A stretch of DNA of 64,000 nt from Pogonophryne albipinna (lineage: Eukaryota; Chordata; Actinopteri; Perciformes; Artedidraconidae): NCBI GenBank assembly GCA_028583405.1, contig JAPTMU010000110.1, positions 62,001-126,000 on the forward strand, in the 5' to 3' direction. Under the pieces are notes generated by a model. It did no database searches. It was given only the letters and a program-made list of their open reading frames with translations, and was not told the DNA's origin. Below are positions 41,573 through 53,405 of the stretch, one piece after another. Position numbers and translations under genes: made by a program. Each line of letters starts with the position of its first letter. Position 1 is the first letter of the stretch.

Positions 41573-42132
41573 AGGTCACCTATCATGCTATTTGTAGGCA
41601 ATAGCATAGGTCTCAGATATATACAAATATATATATAAAAAAATTGATAAAATAAAAGCAGGGGTCTGAGCTCATGCGGGACCCGGCAGCTACTGTCTAA
41701 ACTAAATGCTGCCGTGATGAAACGCCATATCATGGATTATCAAGGATTCTCTCTGAAACAGTCTGGAGCTCAAAGGCTTTCTCTCTTGCCGGTTATACCA
41801 CAAGGTGAGTTCCTTTTTACTTCCTGCTTCTTCACACACATGCTCTCCAGTACAGGTTAGCTCTGAGTGTTAGCGATGCTAATGTAAACAAAGACCATAT
41901 TACGTCCAAAACAGTCGGGCATTGTTTCTGATAGCAACGTTTCTGATTGGGCCGTGGGTCCACATTTCAGATATTACGTCATATCGGACGCAAATCTGGA
42001 TCAGCTCCGTTGTTCCCCCGTTTTTAGAGATTTGGGTACGGAGGAAAAGAGAGGGTTTTATTTTCTGACGCTGAGTTCCCAGACACACCGGGGACACATG
42101 TTTAAAAGTGCATTTTGCATGATAGGTCCCCT
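41573..42132 (-). mobile_element. TTAA-flanked DNA transposon, copy 3 (reverse, deleted)
   Basis: TTAA at 41569-41572 and 42133-42136, ends as in copy 2, but about 140 bp shorter through a deletion after the left end and small gaps near the right. It keeps the KRHIMDYQGFSLKQSG frame and the CAAGGTGAGT donor-like site. Confidence 0.85.
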
Positions 42133-43837
42133 TTAAGTCATTTACAGGGGCTGGAATAAAAACATAATCCCAAAAAATAATAGAAACTAAATGTCATACA
42201 AGTGCATATACAGATTCAATTTACTATATTCTTATACAACCTTTTGTAAGATCAACAAGCAACAATGAAAGTCTGTTTTTAATCTAAAAAAAAAAATTCA
42301 TCAAACTGAACTAATAAAAGTCAGATATAGAAATGTCCTGAACTTTGATTTAAATGGTTGATCAGAAATGATACTTCCCTGACCCTCCTGGTGCTTCCTT
42401 TCTGCCTCTTTATTCTCCTTTTCATTCTTCCTACACTAAAGCGTCTCCAGTATATGTACTTCAGTAGCTGAAGGGAGGAGAGGATGAGGTTTGGAGTTGG
42501 CGGGTGGAGAGAGATGAAGGGAAGGAAAAGAGGGAGGAGTAGGTCTGGAGTTATGGCTGCCCTCTAATCTGATCAACATGTTGGGTGTGGCCTCCTGCTC
42601 TCCGTCGCTTCACACACTCACAGGAGACAGACAGGGAGCAGATAAGAGTGTGTGAGCCGGTTGAGGATGAGTGAACGGCTTGAAAAGAGGATTTGAATTG
42701 AATGGCCCTGCAATGGATGACTAACACTGGGAGAAAGAGAGAGGTGTGTGAGTAGCTGTTACTCATTGCTTTTTCTGCATGAATTACTTCTTTCAAATGA
42801 TTCAAAGCAAAGTTACAAATTGTGTTTCCTCTTGGTTCGCTTGTTCTGCGGAGTTTTTCAAGTATTTTGAGGCCTTCTTGAGAACTTTTTGAAGTGTTTT
42901 CGAACATAAATCAAGTTGTTAAAATGAGTTTTTCCGGTACTTGACTTCACCAGAAAGGAATAGGCATTTTAAGTGTATATCATGATGGTTGAGTTGTTGG
43001 TATGTTTGTTAGTGGATTTGTAAAACTCGAACACTGGTTGGACAGGCACAAAATTACACCTCAGTGGAGTGTTTTAAACGAGTTAATCTTGTATTGCAGA
43101 TGTGGTTTGTAACAGGGCTCTTACACCACGTTCCTCAGAGGGATTAAGAGTTTGCAATTCACCCAAAGATGCCATCGGGTGACTTTGATTAGAAATCTTT
43201 GTGTCTTTTAGTTTTAAGCTTGTTGTTACCGTTTACTTTTGGGTTCGGGTAACTTATATTTTATATTCAAGCAATCAACTCATGTGTACATAGACCACAT
43301 CGGAATCAAGTCCATTTTCACCTATGTAGAGAAACAGGAAAATATATTGTTTAGCTGTTTAATCGAGGCGTTCACACTGAGGTTTGGTGCTTTTCAGATG
43401 AGTGTTTATTTAATATCAGTTGTCTTAATGGCTTAAGGATGTTGGTGATGTACTCATTGATTGATACCTTGAGTACAATCATGTCGTTTAGCAATATCTT
43501 AACCTAAATCCCACTCCATCTTGGATCCAACTCTTGACTGTTAACAGGTATTTACATACAGATATGTATATAGACGGTATCAGGGCTGCTCTGTTCCTTG
43601 AAGTCCGTGGTGGTTTGACTAGAGACAGAACATGTTAGTGACTATCTGCTGAACATCGTGGAGAATTTTGCAGCTGAAAAGCCAGATTTTCATTCTGAGG
43701 AGTTGGTGGGAAGCAGCTTGTAAATTGATCAGAAACAAGTCTAAATGAATGCTGGATGTGTACATTTGACATTTGACAAAACAACTTCATAACAAAGCAA
43801 GAATCCTGTAAGTACAAAGTCACATCAGCAGTGAGTT

Positions 43838-44132
43838 TAGGGCTGCTGGATTATGGCAAAAATCATAATCTCGATTATTTGGGTCAATAATTGTAATTGC
43901 GATTATTAAATGCGATTATTCATTGACTTTGAAAACATCCATTTATTGGATTTTTTTTTTTTAACAGTATGTTTTGAACAGTTGATTACCCTGAACTCTA
44001 AGTATAATTCAACTGAAAAAAAATCAAAATATATATATTAAAAAATCGTTTTATTTCGATTACGTTGTTTTCGTAATCGTTGCAAGCCATAATCGTAATC
44101 GCGATTAAAATACGATTAATTGAGCAGCCCTA
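43838..44132. mobile_element. Short hAT MITE with perfect 8-bp target duplication
   Basis: Ends TAGGGCTGCTGGATTATGG and GAGCAGCCCTA; flanks AGTGAGTT on both sides (43830-43837 and 44133-44140). The interior is rich in ATTGCGATTA and TAATCGTAATCGCG inverted motifs. Confidence 0.92.
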
Positions 44133-44709
44133 AGTGAGTTGGTGTCACCTCCATCTGTAACTCCAGCCTGATGGTGGATGTGAGTCCCTGTGGTTCTCCG
44201 GGCTGCTTTCCAACGTTCTGCTGAACTAACTTACGGGGAAATCTAGTTCCTCTGAGCCGGAGACACATCACCATGTTCAGGAGGATTAGAGCCACGGTTT
44301 GGCATGAAGACTGATTTCTGAGATTGGAGAAGTTTGGCAGAGGAGGAGCTGATCTTCTTGTAGTGGTCAGAACTTTAATCTAACAGAAATCTGGAGAGAG
44401 ACATAATCCGCCTCCATGTTTGTTTGGATTGGGTGCTGCAAGCATTCCTTCATCCTGGATGTTTTGAAGTAAAATATTTGTCAAGCGTTCTTAGGTTTAT
44501 CTATTAAACATTGGAGGTGTCAGTTTAAGGTTGTCATGAGTTCTTTTCATGTAAAAATTCATGAATTTGCCTTTTAGTTTTTTTCTGCTGGTTTAACTTG
44601 CAAGTAAAGATGCAACGATTTGTCGACTAATTTATCAGTTGGTAAATAGAAAGATAATCAACTTTTTTGATAGTCCATCATTTGATAATTTTTCATTCAC
44701 AAATATCAC

Positions 44710-45228
44710 CAGGGTGTCCGCGGGGTCTTAACAAGTATTAAAAGTAGATAAATCAATTTAGCGAAAATGAAGGCTATTAAAAAGTATTAAACGGCATTTT
44801 CCAAGGTATGATATTTTGTAGCTTGTTTTCAATAAGTATCTAAATGATCCAAAGAGGTTGTTTTCTACAGTCTGCCTGAATGTAATCATTGCGTAGGAGT
44901 GTATTGTGATTCTGTGTAGTTTATTTATGGCATCCCGTTGGATTTGACGTCATCTGAACAGGACATCGCACGCTCACTGCTTGATAACGCGTGAAGGCCC
45001 GTTTACGCCGGTTGCTAAGCAACATCGTTATGGGGAAATGCAAGTCTGCGTCCAAATGGTTGGAAGATAAGGAGGAAGGACAATCAATACTGTATATAGT
45101 CAATGTGAGGTAAAGTGTGTCGCCATGGTAACCGGTTAGAACTCCAAGTGGCGATGAGGTCTTAAAATGTATGGAAAGGGTCTTAAAAAAGGTCTTAAAA
45201 GGTCTTACATTTGACTTCAGGATTCCTG
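44710..45228 (+). mobile_element. hAT-like relic, copy 2 of three
   Basis: CAGGGTGTCCGCGGGGTC to GGATTCCTG. Same orientation as 31189 and 47594. The 27-codon MGKCKSASKWLEDKE frame (ATG 45030) is unchanged. Confidence 0.6.
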
Positions 45229-45794
45229 TAAGTCTCCTCTGTAACGCCCCTGAAAATAATCTACAATATTGGTTGATATAATCACAGTCAATCTTTAACA
45301 CCTCTTTGTCTTATTCATCTAAAGACTTTTGAATAACATTTGTCTCAAAATCTGTTCTCTCAAGGGGGCGGTAGAGTTGTCCTTTTAATAGATGGAACAT
45401 GTTAAATGTAGAAATAAATCCATTTTAGAAACGTGGTTTGAAAATCGGTGTCATTTGTCTGTCAATCGATAGTCCTGCTGTTAATGTTTAACCTACTTTG
45501 GCTGCTGCTGGTTGTCATTGTGTACGTGACAACACAGAGCACAGCTGCTAGTGTGTGTGTGTGTGTGAATGTTTGTTTTAGTGCTGTACTGTTTATTTGA
45601 CATTGATGCCCTCCTGTCATGTGGGGCGTGAAAATCAGAAGCCTGTCTTTTAAACTTGACCGCTGTCACACTCAATTACTGTCACTGACACACACACACA
45701 CATTTCTAATGCAAATTTCTGCCTGTGGTTATTCGTGAGTCAGTCATTTTCTGCATCTCTGATCTCCTCTCTCCTAGACGCGTTAGGGGGGGGG

Positions 45795-45835
<41 letters not shown>

Positions 45836-45930
45836 GTCTGAGCTCTTGTTGCTGTCAGTAATGAAAAGTCAGCTGTGGAGCGCACAGTTCCTAAACTAAA
45901 GCTCTGCATGTGTGTGTGTCTCTGCTGCAG

Positions 45931-46000
45931 CAGCGTAGCAGAAACAACCTTCGACCTTCACGGAGACGTCCACAGTGGAGCTGCTCTGCCCACCAGCAAG
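45931..46000 (+). CDS. afdn: Afadin exon K: linker after the FHA domain
   Basis: Encodes (S)VAETTFDLHGDVHSG and AALPTSK, phase 2 to phase 0, matching mammalian VQETTFDLGGDIHSGTALPTSK. The acceptor is CTGCAGCAG. Proximal use adds one serine (GSVAETT) and gives the mammalian length; distal use starts at 45934 (GVAETT). The donor GTAACACAC opens directly into a CA tract. Confidence 0.95.
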
Positions 46001-46003
46001 GTA

Positions 46004-46008
46004 ACACA

Positions 46009-46055
<47 letters not shown>
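46004..46055. repeat. (AC)n tract starting at the exon K donor
   Basis: 52 bp of AC beginning at intron position +4, with one AT interruption. It parallels the tracts after exons F and Q. The rest of intron K (46056-46490) is unassigned. Confidence 0.97.
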
Positions 46056-46059
<4 letters not shown>

Positions 46060-46490
46060 ATAACTGTAATTCTTGCTGTATTTGTAATCACCTGCCTTCT
46101 AGTTTGCACATAGATTTACATTTTTGTCAATTTGCCAAAGGCAGCTTTCACAGACTTAATGTTGGGATGCATCAAATCTGAATGTAGGATCTGCGGTTGA
46201 TGAGAATACTGAGGAGTGGGCCCATGGAACGATTTAATCTGTGATAAAACAAACACACATACTAGTGTTGTTGTTTTTATATAAAAAACACAGATATTAG
46301 ATTTATCAGAGAAACAGAAAACTGTAAAATCTACAACTTTTCCATGTCTTGCTGTTACCTGTTAGTAGTATTACACAATGCATTTTGACTTGTTTGTACA
46401 TTTTTTAATAGTGGTGAAATGGTAAAGTAAATGATATGAAAGCTGATTGACCCTGTGTAACGTGTGTGTGTGTAACGTGTGTGTGTGCAG

Positions 46491-46561
46491 AGCTCAGGGA
46501 AGCTGGAGATGGAGCGAGGGATGGTGAAGCCGATGATCAGAGGAGAGCAGCAGGACAACAG
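46491..46561 (+). CDS. afdn: Afadin exon L: linker
   Basis: Encodes SSGKLEMERGMVKPMIRGEQ and QDN, phase 0 to phase 2, donor GTCAGA. ERGMVKPMIR.EQQ is conserved, while the serine-rich segment seen in mammals before it is shortened. The acceptor is preceded by GTGTGTGTGTGTAACGTG and more GT, not a pyrimidine tract. Confidence 0.95.
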
Positions 46562-46649
46562 GTCAGACATTCTTCCTCTACTCTTCTCTATCCCACTCCT
46601 CTGTATGTAATACTATCTTCCTCCTCACGGTGTCATTCTGTCTCCTCAG

Positions 46650-46717
46650 GTCTCAGGACTCTTTAGCCGACAGAACAGAGTTGACTCTTCCAGCCGGCAT
46701 CGAGTTCAGAGACAACT
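46650..46717 (+). CDS. afdn: Afadin exon M: linker to the DIL domain
   Basis: Encodes SQDSLADRTELTLPAGIEFR and DN, phase 2 to phase 1, donor GTGAGT. ELxLPAxIEFR matches mammalian afadin. Intron L before it is only 88 bp. Confidence 0.95.
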
Positions 46718-47083
46718 GTGAGTATTTCTCTCTCTGCCCCTCTGTGTTTGTCAAGCAGTCAATAGCCGGAAACGATTGACCTAAAATACTTTTAAACTCT
46801 AATGTCAGAGTATTTAGTTGATTCAACCAAGGTAGATGTCACAGATGCAGAGTCTACAAGGTTAGACACAACAACAAACAGACCAGGTTAAGCAAAGTTA
46901 AAAGAACAATCCGTCAGTGGAATACAAAATGGCCTTTAATGGACGTTCATTGATGGCTCAGAATTGCCCTAAGCGATTACACTGTACTCCATTTAGTGTT
47001 CCCTCAATATTGGACCAGTTTCAAAAACAGTTGTCCCCATGAAGCACTTACAGACACAAACAAAGATACAAAGTTATCCTTTA

Positions 47084-47544
47084 CAGGGTTCTTACAGTCA
47101 TTAAAAACCTCGAAAAGTCACGGGCATTCAAAATGCAAATTCAAGGCCCTGGAAAAGTTTTGGAAAACAATATTTTTCCCAAAGTTTTGGAAAAGTCATG
47201 GAAATGTAACTAAAGTTGCATCAAATATAATTTATATTTTATCTAATCGCCGAAATAGTAATACTATAATGATAATACATACTGTGTCGTATAGTAATGA
47301 AACGTAAAATGGCATTTAACTGACGAGGTATTTTGCTGGTGAGAGATTTGTAGTTGCTTTAGCGTGTAGAAGCTAGTAAGCCAACTATTGGATTTGTTTT
47401 AGACCTTATTTTCCTGTTCCATGTTAAAATAAACCATTTTCAGTGGTACCGCTGAGAAAGAGTACTTTCTTTGGTCATGGAAAATTAGTTAAAGGTCCTG
47501 GAAAAGTCATTGAAAATCATTGGTGAAGAAGTGTATGAACCCTG
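47084..47544 (+). mobile_element. hAT-like element, complete copy
   Basis: Left CAGGGTTCTTACAGTC, right GTGTATGAACCCTG, forming a CAGGGTTC inverted repeat. CCTTTA directly flanks both sides, part of a probable 8-bp duplication. Collinear with 39804-40260. Confidence 0.75.
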
Positions 47545-47593
47545 CCTTTAAAGACGGCTGCTTTCCATTTATCCGCCCCTAACATGGCTCCCT

Positions 47594-48120
47594 CAGGGGG
47601 TCCGCGGGGTCTTAAAAAGTATTACAAGTTGATCAATCAATGTAGCGAAAATGAAGGCTATTAAAAGTATTAAACGCCATTTTCCAAGGTATTACATTTT
47701 GTAGCTTGTTTTCAATAAGTATATGAATGGTCCAAAGAGGTTGTTTTCTACAGTCTGCCTGAATGTAATCATTGCGTAGGTGTGTAGTGTGATTCTGTGT
47801 AGTTTATTGATGGCGTCCCGTTGGGTTGGACGTCATCTGAACAGGACATCGCACGCTCACTGCTTGATAGCGCGGAGGCCCGTTTACGCCGGTTGTTAAA
47901 CAGCATCGTTATGGGGAAATGCAAGTCTGCGTCCAAATGGTTGGAAGATAAGGAGGAAGGACAATCAATACTGTATATAGTCAATGTGAGGTAAAGTGTG
48001 TCGCCAAGGTAACTGGTTAGAACTCCAAGTGGAGATGAGGTCTTCAAATGTATGGAAAGGGTCTTAAAAAAGGTCTTAAAAGGTTTTACATCTGACTTCA
48101 GGATTCCTGCATATACCCTG
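47594..48120 (+). mobile_element. hAT-like relic, copy 3 of three
   Basis: CAGGGGGTCCGCGGGGTC to CATATACCCTG, only 50 bp after the previous hAT element. The 27-codon MGKC frame (ATG 47911) is again intact. Confidence 0.6.
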
Positions 48121-49220
48121 TTACTAGTACATCAAATATTATTAAAACATGTACAATTACTGCTTTATCAAGTGAACATCTCTGGGTCCATTGAGGAAAA
48201 TGCCAAGTAGCTACAAGAGAAGTAGATGGAAAGAAGAGTGAATTCTTAATATGCTGTGGCACGGTTATGAACAAGGGAACACATTGAGCACCAACCACTG
48301 AACATAACAGAACAAATGACATGTCTGGGAACTTCTTTTATCAGTATGCATTCCTGTCCATTACAACTTTACTTACTCTCTAGCCTTTAAGCCTTCCTAT
48401 ATTTGACACAGATCACATTGTAATCTACGTACCTTTCAAATCAGTACCATAACATCTGTCTCTCTCTTTCCGACTGGATGGAGGGAAGAGTGGGGATGAA
48501 GCAGCCATTAGATGAGTGATTTCTGATGTCTTTTCCTTTTAATATTTGTTTTATTAGATCAATTCAATCAGAAAAGCGTTTGTTTTCATAGTTAAATGGT
48601 CTTTAATTGATTCCAGAAAGCATAAAAACGTCTTAAAATGTCTCTGCAGCTCTGAACTCTCTCTGTGTATTGACTTTCCACTGTGCCTCCATGTGTCCCG
48701 AGTGTATATTTGGCATAGTGTGAGATCATCTGTTTTGGGAGTGGTATGATTGTCCATAGACTAGTGTGGAGAGAGTCCTATACCCACAATGCACCGGGAG
48801 AAACCACATGCTCCTTGGACGCCTCAGCATTGAAATGTGGACCCTCACAGTGTGACCCTGGTCTTCAGGTTGTTATAAGCAGAGCTGTCGTGGTGCAGCT
48901 GCAACCGGTTTGACTTCAAATCCTTTACTAACCGAGCTGAAGTGAGAGAGACCGAGTCGCAGCGGTTTTATTGGTGTTTTCCACATGACACACACCACCA
49001 CCAGAGAGACTTACACTCACTGTTGTTCCAGGCAGTGTCAGGCGCTTCTGTCATGATGAATAAAGCCATATGCAGTCTGTAGGGCTGCTCCAAATGTGGT
49101 TTCAAATGCCTCTACTCCAGAGGAAGGAAAGCGTTTAGGACATTTCTTTGGATTTGGGACATTTTCTATCAAACCTCAAACCTAACTCCTCGTTTGAATA
49201 AAGTTAATAATTGATACAAT

Positions 49221-49494
49221 TATTTAAGTCTTTATAGTTTTTTGAATATAGCTTATCAGTGTTGTTAGATTGCTGATCATTAAAGTTGGATTTTTTCAAA
49301 AGATTTACGCTTAATATTTTAATTAGGGCAATATGACACACAAGCCTGATTTCCTTTTTTACTTCATTCGCAATTTTAATGACGTTAATCATTGATTTAA
49401 ATCAAAAAGTCTTAATAAATGTTTCTGAATATAGCTTCTCAGTCTTGTTAGATTGCTGATCATTAAAGTTGGATTTTTAGTTTTTACGATTTAC
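49221..49494. repeat. Local direct duplication
   Basis: 49247-49292 and 49430-49474 share GAATATAGCTTATCAGTGTT/GAATATAGCTTCTCAGTCTT and GTTAGATTGCTGATCATTAA, about 183 bp apart. The host sequence between is AT-rich. Confidence 0.8.
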
Positions 49495-50113
49495 ACTTTG
49501 AAAATGGGATCATTCGAGTTTGAAGCAATTCTACACAGCCACCTTTAATTCTACGAATAGTTTAATACTAATCATACGAGTGTTTCCTAATGTTTAGCTG
49601 CAACTGTGCAAAATACCGGGTTTAAACAAAAATTAGCTTCAAGATATTCAGTACACTCTTTTTTAGTAACTTTAATCGGTAAAAAAGTAAAAAAAAATTG
49701 TCTGCCGTTTAATACCCCGTTTTCAGTTTGTGTGACTGATCTAATTATGAGTTTATCTGCGTGTCAACATGAAACAAATCTTCAAAATATACTGTAGAAT
49801 CCTCTCAGTAACTTCCTATAAACACATTATATTGACATTGTATTTCTGGTGTACCTTTGCTAAACCTACAGCCATATAAGTACAAAGTTCTTATGTAATA
49901 TATTTATCTTTTATGGCATATGCCCACTGCTCCTAGCACTAGACTCCTAGGATGGGTTAAAAGCAGAGAACACATGTCACATGTGTGCTTTGCATGTGTG
50001 ACCATTAAAGAGGGTTTCATCCCTCCCATTCTATCTATTCTATGAGTTGCTCAGTTTGTGTGTGATCTAATTGAGTTTTTTTAAAGGTCAAATATGGGTT
50101 CGTTCAATAGTAA

Positions 50114-50710
50114 GGCGGTGTTTACACGAGAACGAAACGGGTTGTATCCGCTACCTTTCTCTCATGTATAGCCCGTTCGTTCACACAAGTCCGTAACGGA
50201 AACGCGGAAACGGACCCCACAAACGATAGCGGGTCCCGAGGTGGATAGATCTGCAACCGGAACGCTCTGGGGGGCCAAACGGCTCCGTGTGTACGCCCTA
50301 TACAATCATTTCCTGATAACAATGAAGCCATAGCCCCGCCTCTCCCCGCCTCTGCTGCTCACTGCTGTAGCATGCTACTGCTACTGACCATGCTACAGAT
50401 GTTAGTGCAAAATCTACAGCTCCTCCACCACAACCATCAGCAACAAGTGGACATGGAGAATTACATGAACTACATGTTGCTAAATCCACCGCGGGGCATA
50501 AACAGAAGGGCAACCATGCTCGGGGGTCTTCTTCGCTGCTTTTGGTGTATTTTGTGGCAGAAGAACAGCGCCACTTACAGGCCCGGCATATGTACTACAG
50601 CGTTTCCAGCGGGTCGAGCGGTCTCGTGTGAACGGACATGTTTTTAATTGAGCCGAATTTTGAAAACGTATTAGGTGCGTAAACGCAAACGTTCCCGTGT
50701 AAATGGGGTC
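50114..50710. mobile_element. PIF/Harbinger-like element with TAA target duplication
   Basis: Left GGCGGTGTTTACACGAGAACG; right CGTTCCCGTGTAAATGGGGTC. The shared inverted core is TTTACACGxGAACG. Flanked by TAA (50111-50113 and 50711-50713). Relic frames on both strands have no recognisable domain. A 596-bp non-autonomous copy. Confidence 0.7.
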
Positions 50711-50874
50711 TAAAACAGGAACATGTGTTGTCTGGGGATACAGAATGATTGACAGAGAAGGATGAAAGGAATATAAAAAGGTTAGAAAAGTGTCAAAAGA
50801 ACTATAATTTCACGGGAAGACTAGGGGTCGAGGAATGTGAGAATCTGGTTCGGGGTATTTCCAAATATCTGGAT

Positions 50875-51138
50875 CAAACTCCCAGAAACCTGCAGGTCCG
50901 CTGCAACTCTGACTACTTTTAAATCCAGGCTGAAGACTTTCTTTCTGAAGCTACCTTTGAATTGAACTATTCACATCTCACACTGCACTGTAACTTTTAT
51001 TCATGAACCTGTGTTATTCATGTTTTATTATCTTTGCTTTTTAATGTGTTTAATGCTCTTAGTGTCTTTCATTTTTTTAAAGCACTTTGAATTGCCTTGT
51101 GTTGAAAAGTGCTCTATAAATAAACGTGCCTTGCCTTT
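50875..51138 (+). mobile_element. LINE 3' end (L2-like) abutting the exon N acceptor
   Basis: AAATCCAGGCTGAAGACTTT (the usual FKSRLKT end of the reverse-transcriptase frame), TGCACTGTAACTTTTATT, AAGCACTTTGAATTGCCTTG and TGCTCTATAAATAAACGTGC, followed by CTTGCC. It ends within about 15 bp of the AG at 51148-51149. Confidence 0.7.
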
Positions 51139-51149
51139 CCTCCGTGCAG

Positions 51150-51355
51150 CTGAAGACACCTTCCTGTCGGCCATCATTAACTACACCAACAGCTCCACGG
51201 TTCACTTCAAGCTCTCTCCCACCTACGTGCTGTACATGGCGTGCCGCTACGTCCTGTCGCCCTCCTACCGCAACGACATGTCGCCCTCCGAGAGGACGCA
51301 CAAAGTCATCGCCATCGTGAACAAGATGGTGAGCATGATGGAGGGAGTCATACAG
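51150..51355 (+). CDS. afdn: Afadin exon N: start of the DIL domain
   Basis: Encodes EDTFLSAIINYTNSSTVHFK, LSPTYVLYMACRYVLSPSYR, NDMSPSERTHKVIAIVNKMV and SMMEGVIQ. Phase 1 to phase 0, donor GTCAGT. This begins the dilute (DIL) module (about residues 653-908 in mammals), shared with class V myosin tails and thought to mediate protein interactions. Only a few substitutions separate it from the mammalian sequence. Confidence 0.98.
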
Positions 51356-51389
51356 GTCAGTAACACTTCTATTTTCATCTCTTATTGAT

Positions 51390-51605
51390 TGTTTCAAGTC
51401 AACTTTATTGTCAATCTTTCAGTGTGTGTGTACAGACAGAGTAAATATCACAAATATGTATAAAATATGTATATCCTATATATACACAATCAACATTTAC
51501 ACATATGCACACATTAAGATAAAAAACACAACAATCAATATTCACAAAATAACAGTTACTTCAATATCTTTGGGAATGTACATTAGTGCAAGATTACTTT
51601 GTTGT
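51390..51605 (-). mobile_element. Fish LINE 3' tail fragment
   Basis: AAGTCAACTTTATTGTCAAT, TGTGTACAGACAGAGTAAAT, an AT/CA-rich body and TACATTAGTGCAAGATTAC. It shares its core with 5845-5895. Confidence 0.55.
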
Positions 51606-51616
51606 TGTATTTGAAC

Positions 51617-52625
51617 TAGGGCTGTCAAACGATTAACATTTTTAATCAGATTAATCACAGCTTAAAAATTCATTAATCATGATTAATCACCATTCGAACT
51701 ATGTCCAAAATATGCCATTTATTTATGTATATTGTTGTGGGAATGGAAAGATAAATGAAAGAAGGCGGATATATCCATTTAACATACAGTATCTATGTTT
51801 ATTATAACAAAATTCTGCGTGTCAAAATGAAAGACAACCCACACACCTGTCAATCATCAAACCGTGGGGTCTTAATTCATTACGTGTTGATTTCTATCAA
51901 CGGGGGAGTACTTCAGGAAAGTCGACAGAGGGTGGGGGCTAGTGGAGGGGGGGGAAGTCTCCCTCCGCAGCCGGTTGGCGTAGTTTTGGCACAATTCCGT
52001 TGTACAGACCGACGTTAACAGCAGCCCTGTCTGTGCACACGGAGACCGACTGTCGTCCGGTGATCTAACCGCCTTCTGGAAAAGCTTCACAAGTACGTCG
52101 GTACGCAAATGCGCTTTGTGACACAAGTGACGGTACGCATTTCAGATTACGCACATAACCTGCGTACCAGTTATGTGTTACCTGTACTACACATGGATGT
52201 ATAATAAGGTACGACAGCAAAAGTATTCTCCGTCGGGACTTCCTGCAACAACACCACGCCGTTATCTTGATTCTGATTGGCCAGAAGACAAAGATCAAAG
52301 ATGTTCTATTGAGAAGACGATCACTACGTGACAAAAGTTTTCAAAACCGTGGCTGCTGAAATCAATCTTACTAACTGCTGTCTGTGCAATTTACTCCGCG
52401 CGAGTTGGCAGACTTTATTTTGCTTACTTTAACATCATTTTTCATGGTGGGGCTAAGCCATTTCTTGGTATGGGTGTAGCCTACCCCAGCCATACCCTGG
52501 CGCTGCCACTGGTGGCACGTATGGGGCGGGCCATTCTGCACATGCGTTAAATGCGTTAAATATTTGAACGCAATTAATTCAAAAAATTAATTACCGCCGT
52601 TAACGCGATAATTTTGACAGCACTA
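51617..52625. mobile_element. 1-kb hAT element with perfect 8-bp target duplication
   Basis: Ends TAGGGCTGTCAAACGATTAA and GATAATTTTGACAGCACTA. Flanks ATTTGAAC on both sides (51609-51616 and 52626-52633). Sub-terminal TTAATCA/TGATTAA and GCGTTAA motifs. No transposase domain is recognised in its frames. Confidence 0.92.
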
Positions 52626-53079
52626 ATTTGAACATAATGTCATTTGAGCATTATCTCGTTATTCTCCTCATAATGCTGATATTTATGTATTTCTTACTCT
52701 TTTTGTCGAAGTTCTTACATTTTTTGGTGCTCAATTTCACCCGTATTCCGTTTTCCTTACAAACTACGACACATGTAAGATGTGTTTATAAATGTATGTT
52801 TTCTGAAGCGTTCTCTCCAGTTTCCTCTATTGTACCAGTCTATATTTGTCTACCTGTCATGTGACATAGTGTATGCTAAACAGCTAGCCATGTGCTACTC
52901 AATACAGATGCAAATAATGTGTTAAAAAGAAATAAATCAGAACCACCTATCAATAAATAATAACCAAGTAGTTTAGAAAGAATTATTTAGATATTTTACA
53001 TTTGACTTTTAACGTAGAAATACTTATATTTAATATCTCTGAGTTATAATTAGTGATGCATTAATATGTTAGCATCAGT

Positions 53080-53405
53080 AGATAGATAGAATGGGAGGGA
53101 TGAACCCCTCTTTAATGGTCACACATGCAGAGCACACAGTGAAATGTGTTCTCTGCTTTTAACCCATCGTAGTACCAGGAGTCTAGTACTAGGAGCAGTG
53201 GGCAGCTATGGCACAGCGCCCGGGGAGTGAGGGGGGAAGAGGGGTGTCTGGTGCCTTGCTCAAGGGCACCACGGCAGGGCAGGAGGTGAACTGGGACCTC
53301 TCCAAGTAGCAGTCCACACTCCATATTTAGGTCTGTTCGGGGACTTGAACCGGCGACCCTACGGCTCACAGTCCAAGCCCCTACTGACTGAGTTAATGTT
53401 GCAGT
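53080..53405. mobile_element. Teleost L2-like retrotransposon 3' region
   Basis: GATAGATAGA lead, TCACACATGCAGAGCACACA, GTGAAATGTGTTCTCTGCTT, TTAACCCATCGTAGTACCAG, TAGGAGCAGTGGGCAGC and GTGCCTTGCTCAAGGGCACC, ending near CCGGCGACCCTACGG. I recognise this as an abundant fish retrotransposon tail. Family not certain. Confidence 0.65.

Larger units (their letters stand above)
40988..45930 (+). other. Intron J
   Basis: Holds a LINE tail, TTAA copy 3, two hAT elements and a G/GT tract (45787-45832). 42137-43837 and 45229-45786 hold nothing recognised. Ends at a CTGCAG|CAG tandem acceptor. Confidence 0.85.
46718..51149 (+). other. Intron M
   Basis: Contains two hAT elements, a local duplication, a Harbinger-like element and a LINE tail that reaches the acceptor. 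48121-49220 holds nothing recognised. Confidence 0.85.
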
